From JAAYCI01 sp964370295 (lineage in GTDB: Bacteria > Bacillota > Clostridia > Oscillospirales > Ruminococcaceae): 64,000 nucleotides of DNA. Both the position numbers and the translations under genes were made by a program. Location of the stretch: NCBI GenBank assembly GCA_964370295.1, contig CAYJIR010000007.1, forward strand, positions 13,461-77,460, given 5' to 3'. This document shows, piece after piece, positions 61,931 through 64,000 of this stretch (position 1 is the first letter of the stretch; every line of letters begins with the position of its first letter). The notes below the pieces were generated by a model. It saw only the letters and a list, made by a program, of their open reading frames with translations. It made no database searches and had not been told where the DNA came from.

Positions 61931-61935
61931 GTCAA
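61908..61935 (-). promoter_or_regulatory. Promoter of the gntR-ABC operon
   Basis: On the minus strand a perfect TTGACA (61935-61930), 16 bases, then TATACT (61913-61908). The spacer and -10 box are inside the palindrome. Confidence 0.7.
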
Positions 61936-61955
61936 GTGAAATTAATTTTAGTCTA

Positions 61956-63326
61956 TTAAGAATCAGGTGGTTCTTGCAGAGCAGTTACCTGCTCTACACC
62001 CTGTGTGCTTTCCGGTAAAATCAATATTTTTGCTGTCATTAAAATGATTTCAAAATCCAATAAAATAGAACAATTTTTAATATAATATAAATCCAAAAGT
62101 AATTTATCTCTTGGTGTCGTATTATAGCGCCCTATCACCTGTGAGTATCCTGTAAGGCCGGCTTTCACCTTTAACCGATACCGAAACTGTGGGAAGTCTT
62201 TTTCATATTGTTCGGCTATTTCGGGCCGCTCAGGCCTTGGCCCAACAAAAGTGATATCACCTCGCAAAATGTTAATAAGCTGTGGCAGTTCATCAAAGCG
62301 TGTGCGACGGATAAATTTTCCCACTGCAGTGATGCGACTATCATTTTCTTTTGCAAGCCGTGCAATGCCATCGGCTTCGGCATTTTCTATCATACTTCTA
62401 AATTTATATAAATTGAATTTCTTGCCATTTTTTGTAAGTCGTTCTTGTTTGAAAATGACATTCCCACCGTCCTGCACCTTAATAAGAATGGCTGTAAGAA
62501 GCATCAATGGAGATGTTAAAACAAGTAGAACAAAGGCCAACACAATATCAATACATTTTTTTACAAATAAAACACCGCCGGAAACCCCTTGGTTTTTGCT
62601 TAGTAGCATGGGTGTATCCATAATGTTTTTTTGCTCTGTAGCACTAATAATTACATTGGTGGGTGTTGGGAAAAAATATAAATTTTTGTTATTTTCAAAA
62701 CACAGAGGTACCAAAATATTTTGCAAAGCACTGTCTGCTTCGGCCAATACAATTGCATCATAATTTCGAATAATTTGCACAATTTCATTTTCGTGCATGT
62801 TTTGCATTTTTATATGGCCGGCAATTTTATATTTTTGATGTTGTTGTGCCATCTTGTATTCGATTCTATTTACATCCTCGCTGCATGTTACAATTAACAT
62901 ATTTTTTGGCGGATAAATGTTGAAAAAAACCATATTTCCTACATATAGCCAAAAAGCAATTAACACCACTTGCACTATGCTCATTATAATGAGTGGGCTG
63001 GGATTAAAAAAACCAAAGTTCAACAAGGAAATTTGAATATAAGTGAATATATTTGTTATAAAAATAGCCACACAATGTGCATAAATAAGTTCTATAACAT
63101 GCGAAATGCCAATTTTATATCCCTTTAAAAAAGTAGTGAAAACATAAAGCAAAAAAGAGTATAGCAACACCACAACCCAGTCTCCGCGACGAAAAAACGG
63201 AGACGGTATATTATATTTAAATAGACTATACCAAACAAATGCATATACTGCAGTTAGAAGTCCTATGGAGAAAATTGCCCAAAACGCAACATATAGCCAT
63301 TTGTTTTTTGTTTTTTTTATTTTCAT
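61956..63326 (-). CDS. Polyprenyl-phosphate sugar phosphotransferase (WcaJ/CpsE-like)
   Basis: A 456-residue membrane enzyme that starts glycan assembly by moving a sugar phosphate to undecaprenyl phosphate. Four to five helices occupy residues 1-130, a CoA-binding-like middle domain follows, then a helix (CIDIVLAFVLLVLTSPLML) and the catalytic domain with FKQERLTKNGKKFNLYKFRS, TRFDELPQLINILRGD and FVGPRPERPE near 370. The gene stands alone: no other glycosyltransferase genes follow it and repeats lie upstream. A GGGGAG site lies 14 bases before the ATG, longer than ideal. Confidence 0.92.
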   Translation of the reverse strand: MKIKKTKNKWLYVAFWAIFSIGLLTAVYAFVWYSLFKYNIPSPFFRRGDWVVVLLYSFLLYVFTTFLKGYKIGISHVIELIYAHCVAIFITNIFTYIQISLLNFGFFNPSPLIIMSIVQVVLIAFWLYVGNMVFFNIYPPKNMLIVTCSEDVNRIEYKMAQQHQKYKIAGHIKMQNMHENEIVQIIRNYDAIVLAEADSALQNILVPLCFENNKNLYFFPTPTNVIISATEQKNIMDTPMLLSKNQGVSGGVLFVKKCIDIVLAFVLLVLTSPLMLLTAILIKVQDGGNVIFKQERLTKNGKKFNLYKFRSMIENAEADGIARLAKENDSRITAVGKFIRRTRFDELPQLINILRGDITFVGPRPERPEIAEQYEKDFPQFRYRLKVKAGLTGYSQVIGRYNTTPRDKLLLDLYYIKNCSILLDFEIILMTAKILILPESTQGVEQVTALQEPPDS

Positions 63327-63496
63327 TATATCAATATATACTCCCCTATTTTCACGTTTTTATGTGATATCACCGTAAGGGTTTTAAAATAAAAACTTTC
63401 TTATTATCATATGAAAAATATAACAAAATGTCAATACAAGCACAGGGTACACAGGCATTTTTTCATCCTTTTTTATCGTATTTTTGCTTGTAAAAA

Positions 63497-63739
63497 TACA
63501 AAGTTTTTACCGGTTTTCACAAAAACTTTGTACTTATGGTTTTAACTTTATATTTGTGGAAAAAACACAGTGGAAAGTATCAAGGTATGCCCCACAAAAG
63601 TGCTTTTCTGAGCACTTTTATGGCCACCGCATCTTGCGGTGGGGCTGAATAAGCACCCACAGAGGTTTATTCAGCAGATATTATTTAATGCCCACTGAAC
63701 AAACAAAAAACAACATATACATATTATAAAATATCATTT
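63497..63739 (+). repeat. Multi-hairpin intergenic repeat, copy F
   Basis: Plus-orientated, five-part copy. Hairpin 1 is TACAAAGTTTTT...AAAAACTTTGTA (63497-63532), hairpin 3 CAAAAGTGCTTTTCTGAGCA..., hairpin 4 CCACCGCATCTTGCGGTGG, hairpin 5 GCTGAATAA...TTTATTCAGC. It is followed directly by copy G at a 261-base offset. Nothing else is recognised in 63327-63496. Confidence 0.88.
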
Positions 63740-63750
63740 TTTGTTTGGGA

Positions 63751-64000
63751 AAGTGCAAGGTTTTTTCCGTTTTTCACACAAAAACCTTGCACTTTTGTTT
63801 TCACCTTTTCATTTTAGGGGCGAAAACACAGTGGAAAGCATCAAGGTATGCCCCATAAAAGTGCTTTTCTGAGCACTTTTATGGCCACCGCATCTTGCGG
63901 TGGGGCTGAATAAGCACCCACAGAGGTTTATTCAGCAGATATTATTTAATGCCCACTGAACAAACAAAAAACAACATATACATATTATAAAATATCATTT
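63751..64000 (+). repeat. Multi-hairpin intergenic repeat, copy G (type copy, reaches window edge)
   Basis: The clearest copy. Hairpin 1: TGCAAGGTTTTTT and AAAAACCTTGCA; hairpin 2: GTTTTC...GAAAAC (about 63797-63827); hairpin 3: 63853-63884, 12-base perfect arms CCATAAAAGTGC/GCACTTTTATGG; hairpin 4: 63885-63903; hairpin 5: 63905-63936; then an A/T-rich tail. The last 174 bases differ from copy F at only two positions. Confidence 0.9.

Noticed and set aside
1..64000. tRNA, rRNA, tmRNA, SRP RNA or 6S RNA genes
   Set aside because: I looked for T-loop motifs and conserved cores by eye and saw none; a covariance-model scan would be needed to exclude diverged small RNAs.

Overview
The window reads as a chromosomal scaffold segment from a low-GC Gram-positive anaerobe of the Firmicutes, most likely class Clostridia. 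The support is HprK, WhiA, a GatCAB amidotransferase, a T-box leader, ArgR-type arginine control, two phosphofructokinases flanking dnaE/hprK genes, and a selenium-dependent molybdenum hydroxylase cluster. A run of exactly 100 N at 37345-37444 marks an assembly gap, so the source is a draft genome or a metagenome bin. I saw no rRNA, tRNA or CRISPR array.

1-25 kb is almost entirely minus strand. Reading in the direction of transcription: pfk2, then hprK, a PHP phosphoesterase, murB, whiA, dnaE and pfkA (24.9 to 15.3 kb); a flavin reductase; ligA-gatC-gatA-gatB (14.1 to 9.0 kb); and a long, tightly packed operon asp23-nusB-M22 protein-xseA-xseB-ispA-PAP2-like-dxs-tlyA-nadK-argR-recN (8.9 to 0 kb). 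A nested, hairpin-rich 190-bp segment lies between pfk2 and hprK.

25-40 kb is mostly plus strand. A T-box with a UGG (Trp) specifier and a 13-codon Trp-containing leader ORF precede trpB2. Then come a membrane diguanylate cyclase, a ZIP transporter, nadE, a four-gene set (MacB-type ATPase, Ser-rich extracytoplasmic protein, FtsX/MacB-type permease, membrane-anchored GH25 muramidase), a tiny repeat-bearing lipoprotein beside the assembly gap, a zinc-dependent phospholipase C-like protein and a MATE exporter.

40-53.3 kb is a metabolic island for selenium-dependent molybdenum hydroxylases and purine/urate breakdown: a cysteine desulfurase-like enzyme (minus strand), then yedF, a DUF3343 gene, yqeC, a mocA/ygfJ-like gene, carbamate kinase, ssnA, ygfK, xanthine dehydrogenase and hydA. 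The first group probably prepares the selenium/Mo cofactor. The second oxidises and opens purine rings, with carbamate kinase able to recover ATP from carbamoyl phosphate. selD, yqeB and a separate FAD subunit are not in the window.

53.3-64 kb holds a short terminal-inverted-repeat element, a small two-helix membrane protein, a dihydrolipoamide dehydrogenase, an FAD-dependent dehydrogenase, rpsB-tsf, a YerC/TrpR-like regulator, a GntR-controlled ABC transporter with a 47-bp palindromic operator, and an orphan polyprenyl-phosphate sugar transferase. A family of multi-hairpin intergenic repeats (up to five stem-loops, about 190-260 bp, seven full or partial copies, one tandem pair at the right edge) recurs from 15 kb to the end and is the most conspicuous structure not explained by genes.
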